A stretch of 64,000 bases of DNA from assembly GCA_963789165.1 (NCBI GenBank), contig CAWBJP010000003.1, positions 310,001 through 374,000 of the forward strand, read 5' to 3'. Source of the stretch: CAWBJP01 sp963789165. Lineage in GTDB: Bacteria; Actinomycetota; Acidimicrobiia; IMCC26256; BP-133. Positions 40,760 to 49,964 of the stretch are shown in pieces. How positions within the stretch are numbered: the first letter of the stretch is position 1; each line of letters opens with the position of its first letter. The position numbers and the translations under genes are program-made. The notes beneath the pieces are model-generated. The model made no database searches. It was not told the DNA's origin and saw only the letters and a program-made list of their open reading frames with translations.

Positions 40760-42325
40760 ATGTCTGTTGCGTGCGCGGCTCCAGCCGGTATCGACGGGTC
40801 GTTGGCCCGGTGGATCAAGGTGCTCGATCAGAGTGCCTGCATCGGCTGCCACGCCTGCACGACCGCCTGCAAGTCGGAAAACGCCGTGCCCCTGGGCGTC
40901 ACCCGCACCTACGTGAAGTACGTCGACGTGGGGACGTTCCCCCAGGCCCGGCGGGCCTTCCAGGTGACCCGGTGCAACCAGTGTGAGGACGCCCCGTGCG
41001 TGGCCGCCTGCCCGACCTCGGCCATGTACCAGCGTCCCGACGGCATCGTGGACTTCGACAAGCGGATCTGCATCGGCTGCAAGGCCTGCATGGCCGCCTG
41101 CCCCTACGACGCCATCTTCATCAACCCGGAGGACCACTTCGCCGAGAAGTGCAACTTCTGCGCCCACCGTCTCGACATCGGACTCGAACCGGCGTGCGTC
41201 ACCGTCTGCCCCACCCAGGCCATCCTCGTCGGTGACATGAACGACCCGACCTCGAGGGTGGCGCAGATCGTGGGCCGCTCTCCGGTGGCGGTGCGCCGGC
41301 CCGAGAAGGAGACCCGTCCCAAGGTGTTCTACCGGGGTGCCCACCAGGCCACCCTCGACCCCCTCGCCGCTCGCCGCCCCACCGGGGGCATCTACATGTG
41401 GTCCGAGCAGCCGGGCGGGAAGGGCCAGGTCGGCTCGGGCCATCCGGGGCCCCAGAACGGCCAGAAGAACGGTCACAACTCCTCGGCCGCCGCCGTCCTG
41501 TCCTACGACGTCTCCCACCGCGCCCCCTGGGACTGGCGGGTCAGCCTCTACACGTGGACCAAGGGCATCGCCGCCGGGGTCTGGCTCCTGGCTGTCGTGC
41601 TCGCCCTGACGGGCACCCTGGAGTGGAGCGACTCCGTGGTGCGCTGGGCCGCCCCCCTGACCGCCGTGGCCTTCCTCGCCGCCACCGGCGGGCTGCTCAT
41701 CTGGGACCTCGAGCATCCCGAGCGGTTCTACTTCATCTTCACCAAGCCGCAGTGGCGCTCCTGGCTGGTCCGGGGCGGGGTCATCATCGGCGGCTACGGG
41801 GCGATCCTGGGCCTCCACCTGGCCGCCAGCCTCCTCGGGCGTCCGGGTGCCGTCGGGGCCCTGGCCGTGCCCGGCATCCCGCTGGCGGTCATGACCGCCG
41901 TCTACACCGCCTACCTCTTCGCCCAGTCGAAGGGCCGCGACCTGTGGCAGAGCCCGCTGCTGCCGCCCCACATGGCCGTCCAGGCCGTCCTGGCCGGAGC
42001 CGGGGCCCTGCTCCTCCTCGACACGGTCTTCGCCACCGGCGCCCGCGACACCCTGGCCTGGGTGCTGGCCGGGGCCTGCGCCGCCCACCTGCTCCTCGTC
42101 GCCGGCGAGGTGACCCTCACCCACCCCACCGCCCACGCCCACCTCGCCGCCTGGGAGATGACCCGGGGTACCTACGCCCGCTGGTTCTGGGCCGGCGTCG
42201 CCCTGGTCGTGCTCGGACTTCTCGCCCCGGTGGTCGGGGCCGGAGCCGGCGTCCTCGCCCTGGCCGGGCTGCTGGCCCACGAGCACGCCTACGTCCAGGC
42301 CGCCCAGGCCGTCCCGCTGGCATGA
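40760..42325 (+). CDS. Four-cluster ferredoxin fused to NrfD/PsrC-type membrane subunit
   Basis: 521 residues. N-terminal ~170: sixteen cysteines in four [4Fe-4S] groups (ACIGCHACTTACK, CNQCEDAPCVAACP, CIGCKACMAACP, CNFC...ACVTVCP). A hydrophilic linker (~185-255) leads into eight or so helices of the NrfD family, with the typical WDLEHPERFYFIFTKPQWRS and YTAYLFAQSKGRDLW. Known: separate PsrB and PsrC subunits link a molybdoenzyme to quinone; here they are one chain. Overlaps the catalytic subunit by ATGA. No Tat or Sec signal, so the iron-sulfur part faces the cytoplasm. Confidence 0.85.
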   Translation: MSVACAAPAGIDGSLARWIKVLDQSACIGCHACTTACKSENAVPLGVTRTYVKYVDVGTFPQARRAFQVTRCNQCEDAPCVAACPTSAMYQRPDGIVDFDKRICIGCKACMAACPYDAIFINPEDHFAEKCNFCAHRLDIGLEPACVTVCPTQAILVGDMNDPTSRVAQIVGRSPVAVRRPEKETRPKVFYRGAHQATLDPLAARRPTGGIYMWSEQPGGKGQVGSGHPGPQNGQKNGHNSSAAAVLSYDVSHRAPWDWRVSLYTWTKGIAAGVWLLAVVLALTGTLEWSDSVVRWAAPLTAVAFLAATGGLLIWDLEHPERFYFIFTKPQWRSWLVRGGVIIGGYGAILGLHLAASLLGRPGAVGALAVPGIPLAVMTAVYTAYLFAQSKGRDLWQSPLLPPHMAVQAVLAGAGALLLLDTVFATGARDTLAWVLAGACAAHLLLVAGEVTLTHPTAHAHLAAWEMTRGTYARWFWAGVALVVLGLLAPVVGAGAGVLALAGLLAHEHAYVQAAQAVPLA

Positions 42326-45271
42326 CCGACCCCGGAGGGCAGCCGATGCAGAAGGATCTGGAGCAGCTGGGTCAGCGGGTGAGCGCGGCCCGGAGCGAGG
42401 TCGAAGCCCGGGGCGAGACGTTCTACCCCGGCCCCAGCCGGATCCACCTGGCCGCCTTTCCGCCCAAGGAGCGCTGGGACAACTGGGTGGAACTCGACAG
42501 CCGGGCCTGGCCCGAGCGGGTCGAGCGCCGGTCGATGCTCGTCCCCACCACCTGTTTCAACTGCGAGTCGGCCTGCGGCCTGCTGGCCTACGTCGACCGG
42601 GACACCCTCCAGGTCCGCAAGTTCGAAGGCAATCCCGAGCACCCGGGTTCCCGGGGCCGCAACTGCGCCAAAGGCCCGGCCACCATCAACCAGATCACCG
42701 ACCCGGACCGCGTGCTCTACCCCTTGCGGCGCGTCGGGGCGCGGGGCGGCGGCGGTTGGGAGCGGGTGAGCTGGGACGAGGCCCTCGACGACATCGCCGG
42801 GCGCATCCGAAAGGCCTTCATCGAGGAGCGCCACAACGAGGTGATGTACCACGTGGGCCGCCCCGGTGAGGACGGCTACACCGAGCGGGTCCTCGCCTCC
42901 TGGGGCGTCGACGGGCACAACTCGCACACCAACGTCTGCTCCAGCGGGGCCCGCACCGGCTACGCCTTCTGGATGGGCATCGACCGGCCCAGCCCCGACC
43001 ACGCCAACGCCTCGGTGATCTACCTCATCAGCGCCCACCTGGAAGCAGGCCACTACTTCAACCCCCACGCCCAACGGGTCATGGAGGCCAAGGAGCGCGG
43101 CGCCAAGCTGATCGTGGCCGACACCCGGCTCTCCAACACCGCCACCCACGCCGACTGGTGGATCGCGCCCTATCCGGGCAGCGAGGCGGCCATCAACCTG
43201 GCCATCGCCAACCACATCATCGCCACGGCGCGCTACGACCGCGAGTTCGTGCGGCGGTGGTGGAACTGGGAGGAGTACCTGAACGTCGAGCATCCCGAGC
43301 TGGAGCCCAGCTTCGAGGCCTTCGAGACGGTGCTGGCCGGTCTCTACGCCGAGTTCACCTTCGAGTTCGCCGCCGCCGAGTCGGGCGTGGCCGTCGCCAC
43401 CCTGATGGAGGTGGCCGAGGCGGTGGCGGGAGCCGGCAGCCGGCTCTCCACCCACAACTGGCGGGCGGCGGCGGCGGGGAACCTGGGCGGATGGCAGGTG
43501 TCGCGCACCCTGTTCCTCCTCAACGCCCTCCTCGGGGCGGTGGCCACCCCCGGGGGCGTCTTCCCCAACGCCTGGAACAAGTTCCTTCCCCGACCCATGC
43601 ACTGGCCCCCCCACCGCCACCACTGGAACGAGCTGACCTGGCCCCTGGAATACCCCTTGGCCCAGAACGAGTTGTCGTTCCTCCTCCCCCACTTCCTGAA
43701 GGAGGGTCGGGGCAAGCTCGACGTGTACTTCACCCGGGTCTACAACCCGGTGTGGACCAACCCCGACGGGTTCTCCTGGATCGAGGCGCTCACCGACGAG
43801 GCCAAGGTCGGCCTGCACGTCGCCCTCACCCCCACCTGGAGCGAGACCGCCTACTTCGCCGACTACGTGCTGCCCATGGGCCACGGCTCGGAGCGCCACG
43901 ACCTGCACTCCTACGAGACCCACGACGGCCAGTGGCTCGGGTTCCGCCAGCCCGTCCTGCGCGAGGCCCGCCGGCGCCTCGGCGAGGACATCGGCGACAC
44001 CCGCCAGGTGAACCCGGGCGAGGTGTGGGAGGAGAACGAGTTCTGGGTCGACCTGTCGTGGCGGATCGACCCGGACGGGAGCCTCGGCATCCGCGCCTTC
44101 CACGAGTCGGAGACCCACCCGGGCGAGAAGCTCGGCGTCGACGAGTACTACGGCTGGATCTTCGAGCATTCGGTCCCCGGGCTCCCGGAGGCGGCGGCGG
44201 AACGAAGGGCTCAGCCCCATCGACTACATGCGGCGCTACGGCGCCTTCGAGATCGCCCGGGGCGTGGGGCCCCGCCACGAGGAGGCGGTGCCCGACCGGC
44301 GTCTCCTCGACTCGGTGGAGGACCCCACGGGCCGGGTCTACTGCCCGCACCCGGGGCTGCCGCTGCGCAACGCCGTTCCCCTGCCCTCCCCCGATCCCGA
44401 CCCGGACGGGCGCCGGCGCGTGGGCGTGCGGGTCGACGGCGTCGTCCGGCGCGGCTTCCCCACCCCCTCCGGGCGCCTCGAGTTCTGGTCCTCGACGCTG
44501 GCCCGGTGGGGCTGGCCCGAGCACGCCCTGCCCGGCTACATCCGCAGCCACATCCACCCCGACCACCTCGAGGCGGGGCAGATGCCCCTCATCTCCACCT
44601 TCCGCCTGCCCGTCCAGGTCCACACCCGCTCGGCCAACTCCAAGTGGCTGGACGAGATCGCCCACACCAACCCCCTGTGGCTCCATCCGACCGACGCCGC
44701 TCCCCTCGAGGTGGCCACCGGCGACTTGGTGCGGTGGAGACCGAGATCGGCTCGTTCGTGCTCAAGGCCTGGGTGACCGAAGGCATCCGGCCCGGGGTGG
44801 TGGCCTGCAGCCACCACATGGGGCGCTGGAAGCCGGAGCGCCAGCCGGAGGGTCAGGGGCACATGATGGCCACGGTGGCGCTGGAGCAGAACGCGACGGG
44901 GTGGGCCATGCGGCGCCGGGCCGGGGTGTCGCCGCACGAGTCCTCCGACCCTGACACCCAGCGCATCTGGTGGACCGACGTCGGCGTCCATCAGAACCTC
45001 ACCTTCGCCGTGCATCCCGATCCCATCTCCGGCCAGCACTGCTGGCACCAGGCGGTGCGGGTCCGCAAGGCGGAGCCGGGCGAGCAGGCGGGGGACATCG
45101 AGGTGGACACGGATGGCGGCCCACGCGGCCTACCGCCGCTGGCTCGATCTCACCCGCGGCGGCGATGTCGTCTCCCCCGACGGGAACCGGCGACCCTACT
45201 GGTTGCTCCGTCCGCTCAAGCCGGGCCGGGACGTCTACCGGCTCGACCCCGTCCCGGTGGTGACACCCTGA
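42322..45271 (+). CDS. Uncharacterised Mo/W-bisPGD oxidoreductase catalytic subunit, three frameshifts
   Basis: About 983 residues. N-terminal [4Fe-4S] site TTCFNCESACGLLAYV with RNCAKGPATINQ; predicted metal-ligand Cys in NVCSSGARTGYAFW; YLISAHLEAGHYFNPHAQRV and LIVADTRLSNTATHADWW bind pterin; the C-terminal molydop-binding part contains SANSKWLDEIAHTNPLWL and CSHHMGRWKP. Frame changes near 44197, 44735 (a lost G in a GGG run) and 45107. Related in layout to polysulfide/thiosulfate reductase but not assignable to a substrate. No Tat signal, so cytoplasmic. Neighbouring TorD and ligase suggest an aryl- or sulfur-linked role; inference only. Confidence 0.78.
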
Positions 45272-46250
45272 GCCTCCCCGACCTGTTCCGGGCGCTCGCC
45301 GTCGTCACCGAGGGCACCTCGCCCGACCACGGCCGGGTGGCGGCCAGTCTCGGCCTGCCCGGCGAACTCGACGTCGCCTCCCACACCGACCTGTTCTGCT
45401 TCCAGCTGCCCCCCTACGCCGCCATCCACCTCGGCGCCGAGGGGATGCTGGGGGGAGAGCCGGTCGAGCGGGTGGCCGGCTTCTGGCGGGCCCTCGGCCT
45501 CGTCCCTCCCGCGGAACCCGACCACCTCGCCGTCCTCCTCGGCCTCTACGCCGATCTCATCGAGACGGAAGCGGCCGAGGGCGATGCCGCCCGGCGACGC
45601 CTGCTGGGGGAGGCCCGCCGCGCCCTGCTCTGGGAGCACCTGGTCCCGTGGGTGCCGACCTACGCGCTCGCCGCCGCCCGCGCCGCCGCCGACCCCACCT
45701 ACCGGGCCTGGGCGGAGACCCTCGGGTCTGGCCCTCCGGGCCGAAGCCGCGGCCGCTCCCTGGGCCGGGGGGCCGTTGCCCCTCCACCTCCGGGAGGCGC
45801 CCGAGCGGGCGCGTGCCCGGGGACGACGGGAGCGACGCCTTCCTGGGCCGGGTGCTGGCTCCGGCCCGCTCCGGCATGGTGATCACCCGGCACGACCTGG
45901 CCCGGGCCGCGGAGCAACTCGGGCTGGGACTGCGCATCGGTGAACGGCGCTACATCCTTTCCGCCCTCATGGCCCAGGCCCCCGACGCCATGCTCACCTG
46001 GTTGGCGGACGAGGCCGGGCGCTCGGCGGCGCGGCTGGCCGGGCTGCGGCCCGTCCTCGACCCGGTGGCGGGGTTCTGGGAGACCAGAGCGCGGGCCATG
46101 GAGACCTGCCTGCGCCAGATCGGCGAAGCCCCGGAGAAGACGCCATGCCGGCCGACGAGCCGGCAGGCCGGTCTGACGGACCTCGTCGGCGTCGAAGGCC
46201 GGCACCGGATCGCTTACCCTGGCGGCCGATGGCCGAAGGGCACTGGTTGA
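45268..46250 (+). CDS. TorD/DmsD-family molybdoenzyme chaperone, frameshifted
   Basis: Begins at a CTG overlapping the previous stop (CTGA) or a nearby codon. SLPDLFRALAVVTEGTSP, FQLPPYAAIHLGAEGMLGGE, DHLAVLLGLYADLIETEA, ALLWEHLVPWVPTYALAAA match TorD. Shifts near 45722 and 45810 lead to FLGRVLAPARSGMVITRHDL, GLRIGERRYILSALMAQ and a tail overlapping the ligase start. The family folds and loads cofactor into the partner catalytic subunit, here the gene just upstream. Exact start and end are uncertain by some codons. Confidence 0.7.
46215..46220 (+). promoter_or_regulatory. Candidate -10 box TACCCT for the aryl-CoA ligase gene
   Basis: TACCCT, 8 nt, then ATG 46229; no ribosome binding site. 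Suggests the ligase has its own leaderless promoter inside the end of the chaperone gene. Confidence 0.45.
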
Positions 46251-47737
46251 ACATCGCCGATCTCTTCCTGGTCGACCGCCTGCGGGAGGGCCGGGGCGGG
46301 CGGGTGGCGCTGCGCCTGGGAGACCGTGAGTACACCTACGACGAGGTGGACCGCCTGGCCAACCGCTTCGGGAACGCCCTCCTGGCCCGCGACGTCCGCC
46401 CCGAGGAGCGGGTCATCGTCGCCCTGCCCGACGGCGCCGAGTATGCGGCCGCCCTCTTCGGCATCCTCAAGGTGGGGGCGGTGGCCGTCATGGTGAACCC
46501 CGGCCTGGCCGCCGACGGGATGGCGGCCATGGTCGACCTGACCCGGGCCCGGGTGGCGGTGGCCGACCCGGCGGTGACGGTACCCGTCCCCCAGCCGCTG
46601 GTGGCCGGGCCGGGAGACGGGGAGCGTCTGGAGCACCCCGACACGCTGACGACCGTCCGCACCCACCGGGACGATCCCGCCATCTGGCTCTTCACCGGGG
46701 GCACCACCGGACTGCCCAAGGCCGCGGTCCAGACCCACGGCAGCTTCGCCAACACCACCCACTGCTACGCGCAGGCGGCCATGGGCTGGCAGGAGGACGA
46801 CATCACGCTGGCCGTGCCGAAGCTCTACTTCGGTTACGCCACCGGCTCCAACCTCTTCTTCCCCTTCTCGGTGGGGGCGTCGGCGGCCCTGTTCCCCGAG
46901 CATCCCACCGCCGAGGTCGTCTTCGAGCGGATCGCCCGGCACCGGCCGACCATCCTCGTCAACGTGCCCAAGATGGTGGCCGAGATGGTGGCCCACCCTG
47001 CCGCCGGGGACCAGGACCTGTCCTCCCTGCGCTTCGCCACCTCGGCCGGGGAGGCGCTGCCGCCCTCGCTCCACCAGCGCTGGAACGACACCTTCGGGGT
47101 GCCCCTCTACGACGGCCTGGGGACGGCCGAGATGTGGCACATCTTCGTCTCCAATCAGCCGGGGGCGGTCCGCCCCGGCAGCCTGGGCCGGGCCGTGCCC
47201 GGCTTCGACGTCCGGGTGTGCGACGACGTCGGCAACGAGATGCGCATCGGTGAGGTGGGCCGCCTCTGGGTGCGGGGCGACTCCCGGGCGTTGGGCTACT
47301 GGCAGGACGCCGAGAAGTCGGCCGAGGCGTTCCGGGGCGAGTGGTTCGCCGCCTCGGACATGGTGCGCAAGGACACCGACGGGTACTTCCACTACGTGGG
47401 CCGGGCGGACGACGCCCTCAAGGTGGGCGGCAAGTGGCTCCTGCCCGCCGAGGTGGAGGACTGCCTGCTGGCCCACCCGGCCGTCTCCGAGGCGGCGGTG
47501 GTGGGCGTGCCCGACGCCGGCGGGTTGACGAAGCCGGTGGCCTTCGTGGTGGCCGGTGGCCCGGCGGGCGAGGGTGCGGAAGATCTCGCGGGCGAGCTGC
47601 GGGACCATTGCCTGCTGGCCCTCGACCCCTACAAGGCGCCCCGCCGGGTGTTCGTCGTCGACGGACTGCCCCGCACCCACCTCGGCAAGGTGGACCGGGG
47701 CGCGCTGCGCCGCCAGGGCACGGGAAAGCTTCCCTAG
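46229..47737 (+). CDS. Benzoate-CoA ligase family enzyme (candidate anthranilate-CoA ligase)
   Basis: 502 residues, ATP-dependent acyl-adenylate/CoA ligase. Seen: AMP motif WLFTGGTTGLPKAAVQTH, LYFGYATGSNLFFPFSVGAS, ILVNVPKMVAEMV, SAGEALPPSLHQRW, YDGLGTAEMWHIFVSNQPG, DDALKVGGKWLLPAEVEDCL, and catalytic Lys in THLGKVDRGAL. The FGYATGSNLFFPF and GTAEMWHIF blocks are those of benzoate/4-hydroxybenzoate/2-aminobenzoate-CoA ligases. Activation of anthranilate from the kynurenine route is the most economical role in this window. Convergent, with stops overlapping the VWA gene. Confidence 0.82.
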   Translation: MAEGHWLNIADLFLVDRLREGRGGRVALRLGDREYTYDEVDRLANRFGNALLARDVRPEERVIVALPDGAEYAAALFGILKVGAVAVMVNPGLAADGMAAMVDLTRARVAVADPAVTVPVPQPLVAGPGDGERLEHPDTLTTVRTHRDDPAIWLFTGGTTGLPKAAVQTHGSFANTTHCYAQAAMGWQEDDITLAVPKLYFGYATGSNLFFPFSVGASAALFPEHPTAEVVFERIARHRPTILVNVPKMVAEMVAHPAAGDQDLSSLRFATSAGEALPPSLHQRWNDTFGVPLYDGLGTAEMWHIFVSNQPGAVRPGSLGRAVPGFDVRVCDDVGNEMRIGEVGRLWVRGDSRALGYWQDAEKSAEAFRGEWFAASDMVRKDTDGYFHYVGRADDALKVGGKWLLPAEVEDCLLAHPAVSEAAVVGVPDAGGLTKPVAFVVAGGPAGEGAEDLAGELRDHCLLALDPYKAPRRVFVVDGLPRTHLGKVDRGALRRQGTGKLP

Positions 47738-48966
47738 TAGCGCAGGCAGCGGGCCCGGCCGCCGCCCGCCGCGGCCAGCGCGTGGGCGAAGACCACGTCG
47801 GCCCGGTCGTCGGGATAGACGACCGAGACGGTGATCCCGAACCGCCGGGCCCGCAGGACGGCCAGGAGCGCCCCCCGGTGGGCGGCCTCGACGGCGGCGC
47901 CCTGGTAGAGGCGGGTGACGCTCTCGATACCCCGGGGGGCACCCGCCGGCCCCCAGGCCTCGTCGGAGCCGGAGTGGCTGGTGGCCTCGGCGTCGGTCAC
48001 CAGCACCAGGTGGGGGCGGGCGTCGGGGTCGGCCTGGCGGTGGAGCAGGGCCCGACCGGCGTCGATACCGGCCTCGAGGTTGGTGGCGTGGGCGAAGGCG
48101 TAACCGTCCGCCGGCAGCGGGTCGGGCGCCCGGGAGATGGCCCGGGCCACCACCGCCTCCTCGGAGAAGGCGACGGCCCCGACCCGGTGACCGGCCCGGA
48201 CCAGGACACGGGCCAGGGCGGTGACGGCCGGCGCCACCACCGGGCGTTCCGCCGCCCCCATGGAGGCGGAGGCGTCGAGCACCACCACCACGTCGTAGGC
48301 GGCCACCGGCTGGCGGGGCGCCACCCGGAGGTGCGCCAAGGTGATCGGCCCGCCGGCCCGTACCGCGGCCCGCACACTGGCCCGGACGGACAGCTCCCGG
48401 GCCCGGTCGCCGGGCCGGACCCGGCGGGGCGCCAGGGCCTCGTCCCCCATCCCCCGCCGCCCGGGACGGGTCGGCACCACCCCGGGACCGGCCGGTTCCG
48501 CGGGACCGGGGTCGAACAGCTCGTCGACGAGCCGGCGGGCCTCGTCGTCGCTGAAGGAGCGGGCCTCCAGAGGCACTTCGGGGGCTTCGGGCGTGTGGCC
48601 CCGGGAGTGCATGGCCACCAGGGCCGCCATCTCCTCCTCCCGGGAGCCGCCTCCGGCGCGACGGACCGCCTCCGGTGGGGTCGGATCGCCGGCCCCCGAC
48701 GTCTCCAGCAGGGCGAGGCGGACGAGGTCGTCGGCGTCGGTTCCCGGCCGGACGCGCATCCGGTGGGAGAGGGCCATGAGTGCGGGCGGGAGCAGATCGT
48801 CGCGGCCGGTCAGCTCCTGCCAGCGGCCGGCCAGGTCGGCGAAGGCGATGCTGGCCCTGACGCTGGGTCCCGCTTGGACATCGGGATGGGCGCGCAGCCA
48901 GCTGGCCACGGCCACCGCCCGGTCCTGGAGGGATCGTGGCGATCCGGGGTGGAGGTCGCCGTTCAC
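47734..48966 (-). CDS. VWA-domain protein, ChlD/BchD-like
   Basis: 410 residues. N-terminal ~200 helical and charged; C-terminal ~190 a von Willebrand A domain with MIDAS DASAS (in VVVVLDASASMGAAERPV), AVAFSEEAVV, HATNLEAGIDAGRALL and VLVTDAEATSHSGSD. GTG overlaps the stop of the AAA gene (GTGA). Known: AAA plus VWA pairs insert metals (Mg/Co chelatases) or remodel metalloenzymes (MoxR/CoxE-like). Which target is served here is unknown; the molybdoenzyme next door is one candidate. Confidence 0.78.
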   Translation of the reverse strand: MNGDLHPGSPRSLQDRAVAVASWLRAHPDVQAGPSVRASIAFADLAGRWQELTGRDDLLPPALMALSHRMRVRPGTDADDLVRLALLETSGAGDPTPPEAVRRAGGGSREEEMAALVAMHSRGHTPEAPEVPLEARSFSDDEARRLVDELFDPGPAEPAGPGVVPTRPGRRGMGDEALAPRRVRPGDRARELSVRASVRAAVRAGGPITLAHLRVAPRQPVAAYDVVVVLDASASMGAAERPVVAPAVTALARVLVRAGHRVGAVAFSEEAVVARAISRAPDPLPADGYAFAHATNLEAGIDAGRALLHRQADPDARPHLVLVTDAEATSHSGSDEAWGPAGAPRGIESVTRLYQGAAVEAAHRGALLAVLRARRFGITVSVVYPDDRADVVFAHALAAAGGGRARCLRY

Positions 48967-49964
48967 CAGGCCAGTCGGGTGACGGCTTCGTCCACAAAGG
49001 CCTCGGGGTGGGCGGCCAGGCGGTGGGTGGGACGGAGCGTGAGCCGGCCCCGGAGGGCGACCCGCAGCCCGGCCCGGATCGCCTCTGGCCACTCGGCCCC
49101 GGCCAGGCTCCGCCGGGACAGGGCCAGGTCGAAGGCGGCCAGGGTGGCCCGCACGCTGGGGCCCGCCTCCACGTCGGGTTCGGCCCGCAGCTCGTTGGCG
49201 AAGGCCACGATGGCGCCGGCGGCCTGGTGGCCGTTGGTGTCCTCGGCGGGAAGCCCGGCCCGCGACACCAGGATCTCCACCTCGTCGGCCGGCGCCGGGT
49301 AGTTGAGACGGACCCGTTCGAAGCGGTCCCGCAGTGCCTCCGACAAGCGGCCCACGCCCACGTATTCGTCCGGGTTCATGGTGGCCACGACGACGGTGTC
49401 GACCGGGAAGCGGGCCTCGTAGCCGCCCACGGTGATCGCCCCTTCGGCCAGGAGCTCCAGGAACAGGTTCTGGAGTCGCTCGGAGAGGCGGTTCATCTCG
49501 TCGACGAAGCACAGCCGGCGATGGGCCCGCACCAGGCGCCCGGGGCGGAAGGCCCGCGGGTCGAGGACGCCGTGGGTCAGGGCGGCGGCCGGGTCGATGT
49601 CGCCCACCAGGTCCTCGGGGAACAGGTCGGGCGATCCCTGGATGCGTACGAAGCGTTCTGGGCCCGACAGCTCCACCTCGCCAAGCGGGGTGAGGCCGGC
49701 CCGGCACTGGGGACAGGCCCCTTCGCCGGGAAGGCAGTTGAACCAGCAGCCGGCCAGGAGGATCGGGCCCAGCGCCCCGGCGATCTGTTCGCCCAGCAGG
49801 GTTTTGCCCGAGCCGACCGGGCCCTCGAGGAGCAGGTTCCGTCCCGCGGCCAGCACCGAGAGGATCTCGAGCTTGACCTCCTCGGGGCCGAGCCAGGCGT
49901 CGAGCAGAGTCAGGCCCCGCAGCCGGACCGCCTCGGCCAGTTCGGCCCGAACGCCTTCAGGCAC
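48963..49964 (-). CDS. MoxR/ChlI-type AAA+ ATPase with cysteine insert
   Basis: 333 residues. Walker A LLEGPVGSGKTLLGEQ, Walker B RLCFVDEMNRLSERLQ, sensor VVVATMNPDEYVGVGRL and arginine-finger EALRDRFERVRL. Between Walker A and B lies CWFNCLPGEGACPQC, four cysteines able to bind zinc, as seen in magnesium-chelatase I subunits (FNC...C..C). Starts at GTG overlapping the nitroreductase end and is coupled to the VWA gene. Likely the motor of a chelatase-like complex; client unknown. Confidence 0.82.
   Translation of the reverse strand: MPEGVRAELAEAVRLRGLTLLDAWLGPEEVKLEILSVLAAGRNLLLEGPVGSGKTLLGEQIAGALGPILLAGCWFNCLPGEGACPQCRAGLTPLGEVELSGPERFVRIQGSPDLFPEDLVGDIDPAAALTHGVLDPRAFRPGRLVRAHRRLCFVDEMNRLSERLQNLFLELLAEGAITVGGYEARFPVDTVVVATMNPDEYVGVGRLSEALRDRFERVRLNYPAPADEVEILVSRAGLPAEDTNGHQAAGAIVAFANELRAEPDVEAGPSVRATLAAFDLALSRRSLAGAEWPEAIRAGLRVALRGRLTLRPTHRLAAHPEAFVDEAVTRLAW

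Noticed and set aside
41398..45882. 1494-codon rightward open frame over the molybdoenzyme operon
   Set aside because: It runs through a wrong frame of the NrfD region, then the catalytic subunit, then part of TorD because indels remove stops; not a single fused gene.
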